Assembly (NCBI RefSeq): GCF_000970685.1
Contig: NZ_LAJB01000003.1
Coordinates: forward strand, 1 to 64,000
Direction of reading: 5' to 3'
DNA: 64,000 nucleotides
Source: Domibacillus indicus
GTDB lineage: Bacteria > Bacillota > Bacilli > Bacillales > Domibacillaceae
The notes beneath the pieces are model-generated. The model did not search any database. It saw only the letters and a program-made list of their open reading frames with translations, and was not told the origin of the DNA. Position 1 is the first letter of the stretch, and every line of letters begins with the position of its first letter. Below are positions 25,886 to 33,504 of this stretch, piece by piece. The position numbers and the translations under genes were made by a program.

Positions 25886-27058
25886 TTAAGCGAAGGTTCC
25901 TTTTACGATGGGCCGCTTGTTTTCGACCATGACGCGCCCTCTGGCCAGCACGCTGTGGATTTCCAGACTGTCTTTTTCAAGCAGGACTAGATCAGCATCC
26001 TTCCCTTTTTCAATTCCTCCTTTGGCATGCAGTTTCAGTATTTTGGCCGGATTAGAGGTAATTACGCGAAGAGCTGTTTCTAAAGGAATGCCTTCAAGCT
26101 GGACAGCGTCCTTTACTTCTTCATATAAAGACATCACGTTTCCTACTTGGAGGCCTGCATACTCTCCGTTTGGATGAAAGCTCGGCAGGCTTGCCTGTCC
26201 ATCGGAGGAAAAGGTAATGTTTGAAACCGGCACTTTTTCCTCAAGCATTAAACGGAGCGCTTCACTGCTTTTGACTTTCCCTCTTTTTCCATACGCGCCA
26301 GCCGCGCTTGTCGTAAAATCCACATATCCCCCTTTTAAAGCATATTCAATGCCAGCGTGAAAAAGCTCCGCATTCCGGTTTATATGGGTGGGGTGAAAAT
26401 GGTGAATGGGCAGATCTGTCCGGGTTACCATTTGTTCGAGCAGCTGAAGCTTGTCCGGGCTGTCACCGACATGAATTTCGAGCAGGCCCGCTTTTCCTGA
26501 TAACATTCCGCCATTTCGTGCAGCCGCCGCTGTTTTAGCCAATTCGTGAAATGTCGGCTGGGAAGAACGGTGGTCAGAAATGGCAATTTCCCCGACACCA
26601 ATAATTTTATCGATAAAAATCAGATCGCTTTCAATGGAGCCGGTCAGTGTTTTGACGGGTATCTGGTAAGAGCCCGTGTGAATATAACAGGTCAGCCCTT
26701 CTTCCTCAAGTGCATTTGCTTTAGCGAGCAGGCTTTCCATCCTCCGGGTTGTCCCATCGGTGCCCAGCACTCCGACAGCCGTCGTGATTCCCGCCATTGT
26801 GGCATCAGTCAGCGAAAGCTCAGGTGTCCGGGTTTTAAAGCCGCCCTCTCCGCCGCCGCCAATTAAATGAACATGGGCATCGATAAAGCCCGGTACAACA
26901 AGTCTGCCTTCTGCATCAATTTCCTGTACAGCCAGCCCCGCTGCCGAAAGGTCCAGCTCGCTTCTGATATCAATAATCTTTCCTCCCGCAAGCAAAAGAT
27001 CCTTTCTCCCCTTGTATGAAGGTGCGTACACTTCCCCATTTTTCACCACTGTAAGCAA
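25886..27058 (-). CDS. iadA: Isoaspartyl dipeptidase (beta-aspartyl peptidase)
   Basis: The 390-residue amidohydrolase cleaves beta-aspartyl dipeptides that arise when damaged proteins are degraded. The zinc site is visible as the HVHL motif in PGFIDAHVHLIGGGGEGG near residue 65. It is followed by TGSYQIPVKTLTGS, the VGEIAISDHRSS segment, HHFHPTHINRN, and TFSSDGQASLPSF with the catalytic aspartate. These match IadA closely. The start is a TTG after AAGGAGGAG. The gene is transcribed alone. No peptide transporter is adjacent. Confidence 0.93.
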   Translation of the reverse strand: MLTVVKNGEVYAPSYKGRKDLLLAGGKIIDIRSELDLSAAGLAVQEIDAEGRLVVPGFIDAHVHLIGGGGEGGFKTRTPELSLTDATMAGITTAVGVLGTDGTTRRMESLLAKANALEEEGLTCYIHTGSYQIPVKTLTGSIESDLIFIDKIIGVGEIAISDHRSSQPTFHELAKTAAAARNGGMLSGKAGLLEIHVGDSPDKLQLLEQMVTRTDLPIHHFHPTHINRNAELFHAGIEYALKGGYVDFTTSAAGAYGKRGKVKSSEALRLMLEEKVPVSNITFSSDGQASLPSFHPNGEYAGLQVGNVMSLYEEVKDAVQLEGIPLETALRVITSNPAKILKLHAKGGIEKGKDADLVLLEKDSLEIHSVLARGRVMVENKRPIVKGTFA

Positions 27059-27110
27059 TCCGGCTCCTCCTTATGAATCTTATTTTCTTTATACATATTC
27101 ATTCTCAGAA

Positions 27111-27138
27111 AAAAAAACACCTTCTATCATAAAAGGTG
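27111..27138 (-). terminator. Minus-strand terminator
   Basis: CACCTT(T) pairs across an eight-base loop and is followed by seven T on the minus strand. It would end the transcript of the hypothetical gene at 27273, leaving an untranslated tail of about 135 bases. Confidence 0.65.
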
Positions 27139-27272
27139 CCGGGCTGCGGATAAACGAAATTGTTTAGATAAGCTGAATAAGTGGTTTTACATGCTGTTTT
27201 TTTAAAAGAATTACATAGTGATCAAAAACTTGTACCTTACCTTCATTTTTTCAAGCAGCTGGCAGGGCTGTT

Positions 27273-27731
27273 TTATTGTTCACGCTGCTCTTCCTGCGCC
27301 CACTGGCTGTACAATGGATTAAACGTGCCGTATGCAACGAGCTTCCCATTTTTATGAAATTCCATAAATCCGTACCGCTCGAGCCAGCGGTACGCATTTT
27401 TTCTTTTTTCATCGTCAAACACAACAAATAAATATTCATTGGGTTTTAAGCGAAGGCGGAAATCCAGGATGATGTGAAGTGCTTTTCTCAGCCCTTCAAG
27501 CCCGCCTTTTCCTGTCGCTTTTTCTTTCACTCCTTTTGGACTTCGATTTTTCCATTTGTTCGCTTTTCTCCGGGAATCCGTAATGATCGCGGCCGCGTTC
27601 CATACGTAAACAACCCGGTCAGAGACAAATTCCTTTTCACGCCAGAAATACACATGCACTGATTGGCCGTTGTGTAACTTTTCGGAGTACCGCACCTGGC
27701 TTTTTCGTGTTTTTACCAAGTCCCTCACCAA
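27273..27731 (-). CDS. Hypothetical protein, 152 aa
   Basis: The basic product starts MVRDLVKTRKSQVRYSEKL. It contains hydrophobic strands (VHVYFWREKEFVSD, VVYVWNAAAIITD, YLFVVFDDEKRKN) that suggest an alpha/beta fold. A lysine-rich central stretch, RKANKWKNRSPKGVKEK, may bind nucleic acid. There is no membrane segment. The start is a TTG at 27731, seven or eight bases after AAAGGAG. I do not recognise a family. A repeat copy lies between it and the upstream DUF1292 gene. Confidence 0.65.
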   Translation of the reverse strand: MVRDLVKTRKSQVRYSEKLHNGQSVHVYFWREKEFVSDRVVYVWNAAAIITDSRRKANKWKNRSPKGVKEKATGKGGLEGLRKALHIILDFRLRLKPNEYLFVVFDDEKRKNAYRWLERYGFMEFHKNGKLVAYGTFNPLYSQWAQEEQREQ

Positions 27732-27774
27732 TCGCCAGCTCCTTTCTTTTTATTATCGTCTTAATAAAAAAGGA

Positions 27775-27976
27775 AAGCCTCTACCGAAATAGAGACTTGA
27801 GAGTGCAGACAAAGTTAGAAAGCAGGCTGATTGAAAACGTTTGGCTTTCCAGGAACGCAGCCGGCCGGGAAGCGGAGTGACCTTTTGGGTCATGAGCATT
27901 CACAGCCGGCAAGTGACGCCGAAAGCAAGCGTTTGTCAACAGCTTGAAGCCTCTGCCGAAATAGAGGCTTGAGAGT
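27775..27976 (-). repeat. Dispersed terminator-linked repeat, copy 3 (complete)
   Basis: Read on the minus strand, the core runs from CAAGCTGTTGACAAACGC to TTTGTCTGCACTCTCA and is about 90% identical by eye to copy 2. It is bounded by a 30-bp direct repeat (27775-27804 and 27947-27976, two mismatches), each holding the hairpin AAGCCTCT...AGAGGCTT. The hairpin differs from those at the other copies. The distal one has a T-rich tail on the minus strand. The outer repeat here also duplicates the element's own end, GTCT-ACTCTCA. Confidence 0.85.
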
Positions 27977-28023
27977 ATAGACATGTCATTTGTGATTAGC
28001 TTCGCTATGAAGCAGCAGGCGGC

Positions 28024-28293
28024 TTATTCTCCCTGCTCTTCAGCATTTTGAAATGCAGTTGATACTTTTTCAAACTCATCATCATCGTCAATTATTGACA
28101 GCTGTTCAGGGTCTTCGCCTTTTAAAAAGAAAACATTGACTTCTTCATCTGTGTCTTCCTCCAGCTCATCCGTAAAAGCGACCGCCATGTATTCTGTTCC
28201 GTCCATTTTAAGCGTGCCAAGCACTTCGATTTCCTGCTCCTGGTCATTTTCATCCACTAGTGTAAGAATGTCGCCCGTTTCCACTTTTTCCAT
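28024..28293 (-). CDS. DUF1292-family protein
   Basis: The 89-residue protein is very acidic. It has the DUF1292 pattern: DILTLVDENDQEQEIEVLGTL at the N-terminus, EYMAVAFTDE in the centre, then NVFFLKGEDPE. Its C-terminal tail is dominated by Asp and Glu. The family is common in Firmicutes (often near the Holliday junction resolvase gene yrrK), but its role is unknown. Here it is separate from those usual neighbours. GAGAGGGGC precedes the ATG. Confidence 0.85.
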   Translation of the reverse strand: MEKVETGDILTLVDENDQEQEIEVLGTLKMDGTEYMAVAFTDELEEDTDEEVNVFFLKGEDPEQLSIIDDDDEFEKVSTAFQNAEEQGE

Positions 28294-28385
28294 TTTATCT
28301 GCCCCTCTCAGTAGTGTGTGAAACTATTTCCTTCGATACTTTACCCTATTTTTGCTTTTTTATTTTCCCTTTCCAAAAGAAAGGA

Positions 28386-29678
28386 TTAAAAACTGCCCAA
28401 TGTACTATCTTCCTTTAAGCTCCATGCTGCCTTCTTGTCTCTTTTGAGAAGATTCGGGGCGGCGGCCGGCAGAACAATATCAATAGTAGTGCCTTCTCCT
28501 ACCCTGCTGGAAATATTAAAGCTTCCTTTGTGATTTTCAATAATTTTCAGGCAGGTCATCAGCCCGAGGCCTGTTCCTTTTTCTTTCGTCGTGTAAAAAG
28601 GTTCGCCAAGAGTCGGAATCCGGTCTTCGGGAATGCCGACTCCCTGGTCGATAAACGAGAGAGCCACATTTTTATCCGAATTCTTTTTTATTTCCACTTG
28701 AATCAGCCCGCCATCAGGCATTGCTTCAATCGCATTTTTTAAAATATTGACAAAAACCTGCTTGAGCTGGTTTTCTTCGCAAATAATATCCGGTATATCA
28801 TCTGTGCAGGCAACCGTAATCTGGACATTATCCATAATCGCCTGTGAGCTGATCAGGGATACAACATCATCAAGCAGCGGCTTTATATGTACCCGGCTGA
28901 ATTTCACCACATTGGGCTTGGCAAGAACGAGAAACTCTCCAACAATGGCATTAATCCGCTCCAGCTCCCCCAGCACAATCCCTAAAAATTCTTTATGATC
29001 ACGATGCTCGATATCTGCCTGTACAATCTGAATAAACCCTTTAATGGATGTAAGCGGGTTGCGGATTTCATGTGCGATTCCGGCCGCCAGCTGGCCAACC
29101 ACCGCCAGCTTTTCCGACTTCTGCAGAAGAGACTGCGTCTGCTCTCGTTTATCCGTAATATCTTTCCCGATATAAAGAATAGCATCCTGGCCCTCAAACA
29201 CAATGTTCAGGGAAGAAAATTCAAAGAAAATCGTTCGTAAATTCAGGCATGTCAGCCTGTACACAGCATTCAGCAGGAAAATTGATTCTTGACTGACTTT
29301 TTGGCTGTGGCCGGCGGCCTGCTTCCTGTAGCCGTCATCCATGAATTCCAGCAGCGAACGCCCCTCGAGCTCCTCTTTTCTCCGGGCCCCCAGCATCGCT
29401 TCGGCTGCTTTGTTTACATATAAGATCACATTGTTCCGGTGAATAATGACCGACTCGGGAAGCATCTCGATTAACTGCTTGTAATTTGCTTCACTGCGCT
29501 TTCTCCGCAGCTGGTCATATTTTAATTTGTCGTACTGCCAGCCCACAAACCAGGCAATAAAAGTCGCTATAAAAAAATCACCTATTCCTTCTGTAAACCG
29601 TTCATCAGAAAAAATTGATTCGATCACAGTAAATAATATGGATACACTGATTAAAGCCATTTGTCCTGTTTTTTTCAT
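28386..29678 (-). CDS. PAS-containing sensor histidine kinase, sporulation-kinase type
   Basis: The 430-residue kinase has one or two N-terminal membrane segments (about 7-22 and 33-48), a PAS domain (about 63-175), a HisKA domain with the phospho-accepting His203 in GIAHEIRNPLTS, and an HATPase domain. The latter shows the N box (VFVNILKNAIEA), the G1 box (DQGVGIP) and the G2 box (GTGLGLMT). HEIRNPLTSIKGFIQ is the hallmark of the KinA-KinE group that feeds the Spo0A phosphorelay. No response regulator is adjacent, which fits an orphan phosphorelay kinase. Its exact orthologue is not determined. Confidence 0.88.
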   Translation of the reverse strand: MKKTGQMALISVSILFTVIESIFSDERFTEGIGDFFIATFIAWFVGWQYDKLKYDQLRRKRSEANYKQLIEMLPESVIIHRNNVILYVNKAAEAMLGARRKEELEGRSLLEFMDDGYRKQAAGHSQKVSQESIFLLNAVYRLTCLNLRTIFFEFSSLNIVFEGQDAILYIGKDITDKREQTQSLLQKSEKLAVVGQLAAGIAHEIRNPLTSIKGFIQIVQADIEHRDHKEFLGIVLGELERINAIVGEFLVLAKPNVVKFSRVHIKPLLDDVVSLISSQAIMDNVQITVACTDDIPDIICEENQLKQVFVNILKNAIEAMPDGGLIQVEIKKNSDKNVALSFIDQGVGIPEDRIPTLGEPFYTTKEKGTGLGLMTCLKIIENHKGSFNISSRVGEGTTIDIVLPAAAPNLLKRDKKAAWSLKEDSTLGSF

Positions 29679-29907
29679 CGGAACCCTCCTCTTTTTCGGT
29701 CAAAGTCAAAGCCGCCCCAATGCCTCTATAAAAATCTTTTATTATGGCACAAAACGTAACATATATTTATATATTGCTACATAAAGAACAAAAAACCTAT
29801 TTTTTTCATTCGACAAATATTGACAAAGCTGCTTTCAAAAAACGTCGGACGGACAATCCCTTATACTTTTCGAAGGGGGTGCCGATAAAAAAAGAGGAGG
29901 TGATTTT

Positions 29908-30081
29908 TTGGATATCGCAGCTTTATCAGTGGGCATGACACAGGCTTCTCTCAGCCAGAGCGTCAGCATTGCATTGACGAAAAAAACAATGGACATGGCC
30001 CAGCAAAATGCCAATCAAATGGTGCAGATGCTGCAGGCCCCGCACCCGACGCTCGGAAAATCAATTGATGTAAAAGGGTAA
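29908..30081 (+). CDS. YjfB-family protein, 57 aa
   Basis: The short product reads MDIAALSVGMTQASLSQSVS and continues with an amphipathic helix (KKTMDMAQQNANQMVQMLQ). This is the YjfB pattern; in Bacillus subtilis that gene belongs to the sigma-D motility regulon. The start is a TTG at 29908 preceded by AGAGGAGGTGA. A strong terminator follows. The 228-bp gap upstream (29679-29907) shows no motif I could assign with confidence. Confidence 0.8.
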   Translation: MDIAALSVGMTQASLSQSVSIALTKKTMDMAQQNANQMVQMLQAPHPTLGKSIDVKG

Positions 30082-30087
30082 AAGAAA

Positions 30088-30127
30088 AACATGCATTCAA
30101 GCCTTATGGAATGCATGTTTTCTTTTT
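30088..30127 (+). terminator. Terminator of the YjfB-like gene
   Basis: AAACATGCATTC and GAATGCATGTTT form a perfect 12-bp stem followed by TCTTTTT. Confidence 0.9.
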
Positions 30128-30242
30128 ATCGAAAAACAAACTTGCCAGGAGCCTTTACCTCCGTTTTTAAAGAACTCCGGACAAAAAATTCCCAAATCGG
30201 TCATTTATGCAGCGAAACAAGCGGTATGACAACTCCTTTTTA

Positions 30243-30452
30243 AAAAGTGCAGAAGAACAGCGCTTGGTCCAGGAAAGAAATGGCGGCATTCGCGTGGCTC
30301 CGCGTTCCATGGGGCAGGCGATAAGCCCGTCTTCCCCGCTCCGCGGCTCTGCCGGTCTTATCTGCCTGCTTGTCCCATTGAAGTCTACGCCCCGCGCCTG
30401 CCGCCCTGGCGGGGAGGAAAACAGCAGGATTTATTTTTCTTCTGCATTCCAA
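30243..30452. repeat. Large nested palindrome (about 210 bp)
   Basis: Three tiers of inverted repeats are nested: AAGTGCAGAAGAA (about 30245) with TTCTTCTGCATT (about 30437); GGCGGCATTCGCG (30282) with CGCGCCTGCCGCC (about 30393); and CCATGGGGCAGGCGATAAG (30307) with the complement of CTTATCTGCCTGC and CCCATTG (about 30357-30380). The tip holds further GC-rich arms (CCGC/GCGG). The sequence style (GTGGCTCC...AGTCTACGCC) resembles intergenic repeats that I have seen in other bacilli. No ribosome binding site supports the weak open frames through it. Confidence 0.65.
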
Positions 30453-30504
30453 AGGAAAAGAGCCCTATTATTCATGTATAACTGTTTTTCTTGAAATGGA
30501 ACGG

Positions 30505-30625
30505 GCGGAGGGCTGGCGGCGAAGAACTCCCCCAGGACGAGCGGACAGCCTGAAACAGGCAGCACGAAGCGGTGACTGGTTCAGCGTTCGCCCTGACGGA
30601 AAGCGAAGCCGCCAGCCCGCAGCCC
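30505..30625. repeat. Second intergenic palindrome (about 120 bp)
   Basis: GGGCTGGCGGCGAAG near 30510 pairs with GCGAAGCCGCCAGCCC near 30603, giving a GC-rich terminal stem of about ten bp around a 90-base interior (with CAGCCTG...CAGGC-like sub-stems). It stands 50 bp from the larger palindrome. No coding function is seen. Confidence 0.6.
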
Positions 30626-30695
30626 ACTATGCCGCTTTTTAAAAGAATTCTTACAGGACAGTAAACGGCTTCATTCAACTTCTATAGTTTGTCGA

Positions 30696-30733
30696 CAGTC
30701 TGAAACATACGTGCAAATGCATGTTTCAGACTG
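30696..30733. other. Hairpin in long intergenic region
   Basis: CAGTCTGAAACAT and ATGTTTCAGACTG form a perfect 13-bp stem with a 12-base loop. It has no clear T tail and no gene close enough upstream to be terminated by it. Confidence 0.7.
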
Positions 30734-30780
30734 TTGAAAAAAGAGAGCCGTGCAGAAGATATCCATATAGTATTTGACGT

Positions 30781-30808
30781 TTACTTTTCCAATAGAAGGG
30801 AAAAGTAA
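30781..30808. promoter_or_regulatory. Inverted repeat upstream of ohr
   Basis: TTACTTTTCC and GGAAAAGTAA are a perfect 10-8-10 inverted repeat, 145 bases before the Ohr start. It does not resemble the OhrR operator known from Bacillus subtilis. Operator function is a hypothesis. Confidence 0.4.
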
Positions 30809-30952
30809 TCAACGGCGGAGTTAATAGAAAAAGAAACGTTTTTGAGTCGTATGTACTCGCGTTTTCTTTGTTCAGCGGTACAGAACCGCTTTTCGGGTTA
30901 CTGACACAACTGAAACCTGTTAAAAAATCTTAAAAGAAATGAGGAATGTAAA

Positions 30953-31375
30953 ATGGCAGTATTATACACAGCTAATGCAACAGCGGTAGGCGGAAGACAG
31001 GGCCGGGTCGTTTCTTCTGACAATGTACTGGATTTGGATTTAAAAACTCCTGAAGGACTTGGCGGCCAGGGCGGCCATGGAACAAACCCGGAGCAGCTAT
31101 TCGCCGCCGGCTATTCCGCCTGCTTTGATGGAGCGTTAAATCTTGTTATCCGCAAAAAAGGAATTAAAGATGTTTCTTCAACAGCCGTTACGGCAAGTGT
31201 ATCTATTTTAAATGACGAAGCGGACGACGGCTTTAAAATTGCCGCCGAGCTTGAAGTGGAAATAGAAGGGGTAGACAAAGAAACCGCACAGGAACTTGTA
31301 GAAGCAGCCCACCAGGTATGCCCGTATTCCAAAGCAACAAGAGGAAATATCGAAGTAAATTTAAAAGTGGTATAA
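30953..31375 (+). CDS. Organic hydroperoxide resistance protein, Ohr/OsmC family
   Basis: The 140-residue thiol peroxidase reduces organic hydroperoxides through two cysteines, Cys57 in AAGYSACFDGAL and Cys123 in HQVCPYSKATRGN, exactly as in Ohr. The N-terminus, LYTANATAVGGRQGRV, and GGHGTNPEQLFAAGY are also typical. No OhrR-type repressor gene is adjacent. In Bacillus subtilis the OhrB form is sigma-B-controlled and OhrA is OhrR-controlled; the sequence does not let me decide which applies. GAGGAATG precedes the ATG at 30953. Confidence 0.93.
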   Translation: MAVLYTANATAVGGRQGRVVSSDNVLDLDLKTPEGLGGQGGHGTNPEQLFAAGYSACFDGALNLVIRKKGIKDVSSTAVTASVSILNDEADDGFKIAAELEVEIEGVDKETAQELVEAAHQVCPYSKATRGNIEVNLKVV

Positions 31376-31424
31376 GCCGTACTTTGAACCATGCTGACGG
31401 CTGCATCATGAATGAAATACAGCG

Positions 31425-31459
31425 AAAAAAGGGGACGGGCACAGCCTGTTCCCTTTTTC
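31425..31459. terminator. Terminator between ohr and SMI1 genes
   Basis: AAAAAGGGGACGGGC and GCCTGTTCCCTTTTT form a stem with A and T runs on both sides, between convergent genes. Confidence 0.8.
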
Positions 31460-31488
31460 GCTCTTATTGATTCGTATCTTTAATTCTC

Positions 31489-32169
31489 TTATCTCCGCAC
31501 CACATAGGAAGACAGCGGCCTTTCCCCTTCAAACCCTTCCCCGTTGTCAATAACGCCGAGTTCTTTCACAAAGTAATACAAAATGGTGATGTATTCTTTT
31601 AAGCTTGCGGCAAGAACCACGCGCTCGTCGTATTCATGGTCGACTTCTACAATCTGCCCGTACTGCCCTTTTGTATCAGGATCTAAATCAATGGCGATAA
31701 AGTTTCCGCCGCCGTCATGGTGAATCGGAATTTTATTGGACAGCATTTCATTGTTTTTCACAAATCCTTCCGGAACCGATTGAATGGGATACCGGCCTTC
31801 CACATTGCGCCCGGCATTTTTTACCTCGCGCATCATTTCGCTCAAATTTATTAATGGATTACCGCCAATATGGCCATAAGCTGCTCCTTCCTGTTCAACC
31901 CCTTCGAGCCACGCTTCTTCATCGTTGCCGTTACAAAGCGTGTAAAGAAAAAGAAAATCTTCAATAGGTTCCGCTTCATAGAAACGAAAAACGGATAAAA
32001 CCTGTTCTGTCTCGTTTCCAGGCAGCAGCGGTGTACAAAGCCCGCCAAACGTTTTTTTCAAAAAAGCATCATATTCCGCCCAGAGAGCCCCAAACGAAAC
32101 TTCTTTATAGGCATCGAGAAATTGTTCGATACCTGGAACAGATTTATATACTTTATATCGGTTATCCAT
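31489..32169 (-). CDS. SMI1/KNR4-family protein
   Basis: The 226-residue acidic protein has the SUKH/SMI1 pattern. A mid-region with EPIEDFLFLYTLCNGND precedes a segment ending NPLINLSEM, then comes the core with IPIHHDGGGNFIAIDLDPDTKGQYGQIVEVDHE. Family members often act as immunity proteins to polymorphic toxins, and others regulate cell wall synthesis. No toxin gene is adjacent, so an immunity role is not supported by context. The start at 32169 follows GAGGAGG. It is the last gene of a five-gene operon, 16 bases after the DinB-like gene. Confidence 0.82.
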   Translation of the reverse strand: MDNRYKVYKSVPGIEQFLDAYKEVSFGALWAEYDAFLKKTFGGLCTPLLPGNETEQVLSVFRFYEAEPIEDFLFLYTLCNGNDEEAWLEGVEQEGAAYGHIGGNPLINLSEMMREVKNAGRNVEGRYPIQSVPEGFVKNNEMLSNKIPIHHDGGGNFIAIDLDPDTKGQYGQIVEVDHEYDERVVLAASLKEYITILYYFVKELGVIDNGEGFEGERPLSSYVVRR

Positions 32170-32185
32170 TTTCAGAAAGTCCTCC

Positions 32186-32719
32186 TCATTTCGTTCCCTG
32201 CTTCCATCCCTTCCGGTCACACAGCGCGGTAATATGAGCCAGATGGTGACGGCCATGCCAGGCATACATGCCGATATTTTCACCGACAGTCACGCGGCCG
32301 GAGTCAGGATGAATAAAAACCTTTTCCAATTCCTCTTCCGTCAGGCCGGATAAAAGCCAGGTCCACCGCTCATGCAGCGGCTCAAGCAAAGCAAGGGAGG
32401 TCTCCACCGGCATCCGGCTGTCCGGTAGCTTTGCCCAGGCTCCTTCCTCATATGGCTTAATCATAGGCGTTTCTTCGGTCAGCGCCAGCTTAAAACGAAT
32501 GTAAGCATTCATATGGCTGTCAGCCAGATGATGCACAACCTGCCGTACCGTCCAGCCGCCGCTTCGGTAAGGCGTATCGAGCTGTTCATCGGTGAGCGGT
32601 GCCGCTGTCCTGCGCAGCTGTGCAGGCAGTTCCCTGATTTCTTGAATCCATTGATCCGTTTCCTGCTTCGTAATCGGGCCTGTCCAGTTAAACAAGCCAA
32701 TTGGAAATTGTTCGTTCAT
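32186..32719 (-). CDS. DinB/YfiT-family protein, BstA-like
   Basis: The 177-residue four-helix protein begins FPIGLFNWTGPITKQETDQWI and has the metal triad in VRQVVHHLADSHMN (His63/64, Asp67) and WHGRHHLAHI near residue 155. This matches the YfiT group. Bacillus subtilis YfiT (BstA) is a bacillithiol S-transferase that conjugates electrophiles, so a detoxification role is plausible by family. Its ATG overlaps the stop of the upstream hydrolase gene (ATGA), which couples their translation. Confidence 0.85.
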   Translation of the reverse strand: MNEQFPIGLFNWTGPITKQETDQWIQEIRELPAQLRRTAAPLTDEQLDTPYRSGGWTVRQVVHHLADSHMNAYIRFKLALTEETPMIKPYEEGAWAKLPDSRMPVETSLALLEPLHERWTWLLSGLTEEELEKVFIHPDSGRVTVGENIGMYAWHGRHHLAHITALCDRKGWKQGTK

Positions 32720-33504
32720 TTTGCCTGCCTCCTGTTTATCAAATCGGGTTCATATAAAATGCCTGCATGTTCAGGCACCTTTCCATAACGAATCCAGCTC
32801 TGGGCTGTTTCATTGAATAAAGCCGGGTCGGCCATCGGAAAACCATGGCCAATATGAGGAATTACACAGCCTGTACAGTTTGGGCTGCTTTCAACAAGCG
32901 CCCGCACCGATTGCTTCATCATCTTTTTTTCTTTTCCGCCGGCCGTTACCAGTATACGCCCGCGTGCCTCTGGAAAGAAGTCTGGTATACGGCAGGCCAT
33001 ATTTTCTTTCAGCATATTCATGTATGTTTCCTTCGATAACTGCAGGCTTTCCTCGTAGTACGTATGAAAATGGTCCGGATCAATGTACATTGATTTTGCC
33101 TGTATACGGGAAAATGTCCTGTTTTTAAGCAACGGCAGCGACAGTTTCATGATCAGTTGAAGAGTTCGTGAAAAAGGAATCGGCCTGACTAACGCGCTGT
33201 TAATCATGGCGCAGTCAATCAGGTCCGGCCTTTTGCCAAGAATCGAGACAGCTGTTTGGGCGCCCAGTGAAAAACCGATCACAATGATCTCTTTATCTGC
33301 CGCTTTCCGCTCAATCAGCTCAATAATTTGTTCAGCGGCATTGTCAATGGAAAAGGGCGGTTCATTTTCAACCAGAGCCGGCACGAGGCAATGATAATCA
33401 GCAAAATAACTAAGCTGCTTTTCCCACATCCAGCCGCCTGTTCCGCCGCCGTTTAAAAAAACGAGCAGCGGGCCTTCCTTATTTCCATGCTCTGTATACT
33501 TCAC
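32716..33504 (-). CDS. Alpha/beta hydrolase
   Basis: The 262-residue protein has the hydrolase fold: an oxyanion-hole loop LVFLNGGGTGGWMW near residue 17, the nucleophile elbow GFSLGAQ with the serine near residue 79, and a catalytic histidine in IPHIGHGFPM near residue 227. Its substrate is unknown. The start is a GTG at 33504 and overlaps the upstream hydrolase gene by 26 bases. The end overlaps the DinB-like gene by four bases. It could be an esterase or a C-C hydrolase; I have no basis for choosing. Confidence 0.85.
   Translation of the reverse strand: MKYTEHGNKEGPLLVFLNGGGTGGWMWEKQLSYFADYHCLVPALVENEPPFSIDNAAEQIIELIERKAADKEIIVIGFSLGAQTAVSILGKRPDLIDCAMINSALVRPIPFSRTLQLIMKLSLPLLKNRTFSRIQAKSMYIDPDHFHTYYEESLQLSKETYMNMLKENMACRIPDFFPEARGRILVTAGGKEKKMMKQSVRALVESSPNCTGCVIPHIGHGFPMADPALFNETAQSWIRYGKVPEHAGILYEPDLINRRQAK

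Noticed and set aside
29860-29905. GCCGATAA near 29881 as a sigma-D -10 box for the YjfB-like gene
   Set aside because: The predicted transcription start would fall inside the ribosome binding site, and no TAAA -35 box is at the right distance.
30207-30494. Plus-strand open frame through the large palindrome
   Set aside because: It has no ribosome binding site and its codons follow the palindrome, not coding usage.
30820-30952. A sigma-B promoter (GTTTAA, GGGTAT) in front of ohr
   Set aside because: GGGTTA and GTTC occur but with the wrong spacing, so I do not claim sigma-B control.
31489-32169. SMI1/KNR4 protein as an immunity gene of a toxin system
   Set aside because: No polymorphic toxin or secretion gene is adjacent, and the gene is coupled to a metabolic operon.
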